DNA of 5,704 nt from Oscillospiraceae bacterium (GTDB lineage Bacteria; Bacillota; Clostridia; Oscillospirales; Oscillospiraceae). The stretch's first letter is position 1, and each line of letters opens with the position of its first letter. Location of the stretch: positions 1-5,704 of the forward strand of contig JAHHSE010000099.1 in the NCBI GenBank assembly GCA_020025395.1, read 5' to 3'. Positions 5,178 to 5,704 of this stretch are shown here, piece after piece. The notes below the pieces were generated by a model. It made no database searches, was not told where the DNA came from, and was given only the letters and a program-made list of their open reading frames with translations. The translations under genes and the position numbers were made by a program.

Positions 5178-5704
5178 ATGGCTACCATCTATCTCTCCCC
5201 CTCCACGCAGGAGGGGAATTTCTATGTGACCAGCGGAACAGAGGAGGAATGGATGAACCGATTGGCCGATGCCATGATCCCCTATCTCATCTCCTCCGGA
5301 ATCCAGTATGTGCGAAACACTCCAACCATGACAGCGGCCTCCTCCATACAGGCCTCAAACGCCGGAACTTATGACCTCCACCTCGCGCTTCACTCCAATG
5401 CCGCCCCAGAGGGCGTTTATGGAACGGTTCGTGGCATTCTGGTCTTCTATTCCCCCTCTAATCTGGAAAGCCGCAGAGCCGCCTTTCTGGTGGCAGACCA
5501 GCTGAAGGCCATCTATCCCCTGCCGGAGCTGGTCCGCGCCCTCCCCTCTACCACCATCGGAGAGGTGGTTCAGGTCCGTGCCCCCTCTGTCTTTGTGGAG
5601 CTGGGATATCATGACAATCAGGATGACGCTGTTTGGATTCAAAACAATCTGGACCCCGTTGCCAAAGCGATTGTCATGGCTCTGACGGAATATTTCTACA
5701 TTCC
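5178..5704 (+). CDS. N-acetylmuramoyl-L-alanine amidase-like protein, 3' end cut by window
   Basis: 175 complete codons are visible and the frame is open at the window end. The start is secure: AAAGGAGG (5163-5170) lies 7 nt before ATG. The product resembles the Amidase_3 family of zinc enzymes that cut the bond between MurNAc and L-Ala of peptidoglycan. Seen: a beta strand and loop YLSPSTQEGN (5-14), GTEEEWMNRLADAM (20-33) where the family has its Glu zinc ligand followed by a helix, DLHLALHSNA (66-75) containing the SxHxN-type histidine H72, and PSVFVELGYHDN (136-147) with the catalytic-type E141. The usual first histidine (GHGG motif) is replaced by S-T-Q-E around residues 9-12, so metal binding may differ. 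No signal peptide or membrane segment is seen at the N-terminus; export could be by another route or the protein could act from inside, as endolysins do. A separate C-terminal cell-wall-binding domain may lie beyond the window. No clear promoter is seen in 5121-5177. Confidence 0.85.
   Translation, partial: MATIYLSPSTQEGNFYVTSGTEEEWMNRLADAMIPYLISSGIQYVRNTPTMTAASSIQASNAGTYDLHLALHSNAAPEGVYGTVRGILVFYSPSNLESRRAAFLVADQLKAIYPLPELVRALPSTTIGEVVQVRAPSVFVELGYHDNQDDAVWIQNNLDPVAKAIVMALTEYFYI

Noticed and set aside
5147..5374. 75-codon + strand frame overlapping the amidase start
   Set aside because: Out of frame with the amidase gene, which has a strong ribosome binding site and conserved motifs; no such support exists for this frame.

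Overview
The window looks like chromosomal DNA from a moderately GC-rich anaerobic Firmicute, most probably an Oscillospiraceae/Clostridium cluster IV-type gut bacterium. The clues are strong AAGGAGG-type ribosome binding sites, consensus SigA-type promoters, heavy use of C-ending codons (ccc, ctc, tcc, atc), a GTP-type PEP carboxykinase of bacterial type, and an amidase of the 'LSPSTQE' type that I recall from that group. The taxonomic call is inference from style and remembered families, not from a search. No tRNA, rRNA, CRISPR array, insertion sequence or attachment site is visible.

Layout, left to right; all confident genes are on the + strand. Bases 1-174 hold a good promoter (TTGACA, 18-nt spacer, TACAAT) and, on the opposite strand, a doubtful 48-codon ORF. 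Bases 175-1296 encode a membrane diguanylate cyclase with six predicted membrane segments and a GGDEF domain that has its active-site motif but lacks the usual inhibitory RxxD site. Bases 1297-1425 are a regulatory gap with two inverted repeats, one of which straddles a plausible promoter. Bases 1426-2256 encode an XRE-type DNA-binding domain fused to a multi-pass membrane domain. Bases 2329-3195 encode RsmA (KsgA), the 16S rRNA adenine dimethyltransferase, possibly followed by a weak terminator. A strong promoter with a perfect 7-bp-arm dyad placed over its -10 box drives the GTP-dependent PEP carboxykinase gene (3300-5066), which ends at a textbook intrinsic terminator with a 16-bp stem. From 5178 to the window end runs the 5' part of an N-acetylmuramoyl-L-alanine amidase-like gene that lacks the usual first zinc-binding histidine.

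The genes do not form one obvious pathway. Each seems to be its own transcription unit or nearly so: signalling (c-di-GMP), a membrane-linked regulator, ribosome maturation, central carbon metabolism at the PEP/oxaloacetate node, and cell-wall hydrolysis. I see no convincing new multi-gene system. The points most worth a second look are the operator-like dyad on the PEP carboxykinase promoter, the altered metal site of the amidase, the operator-like repeats ahead of the membrane XRE regulator, and the c-di-GMP synthase without an I-site.
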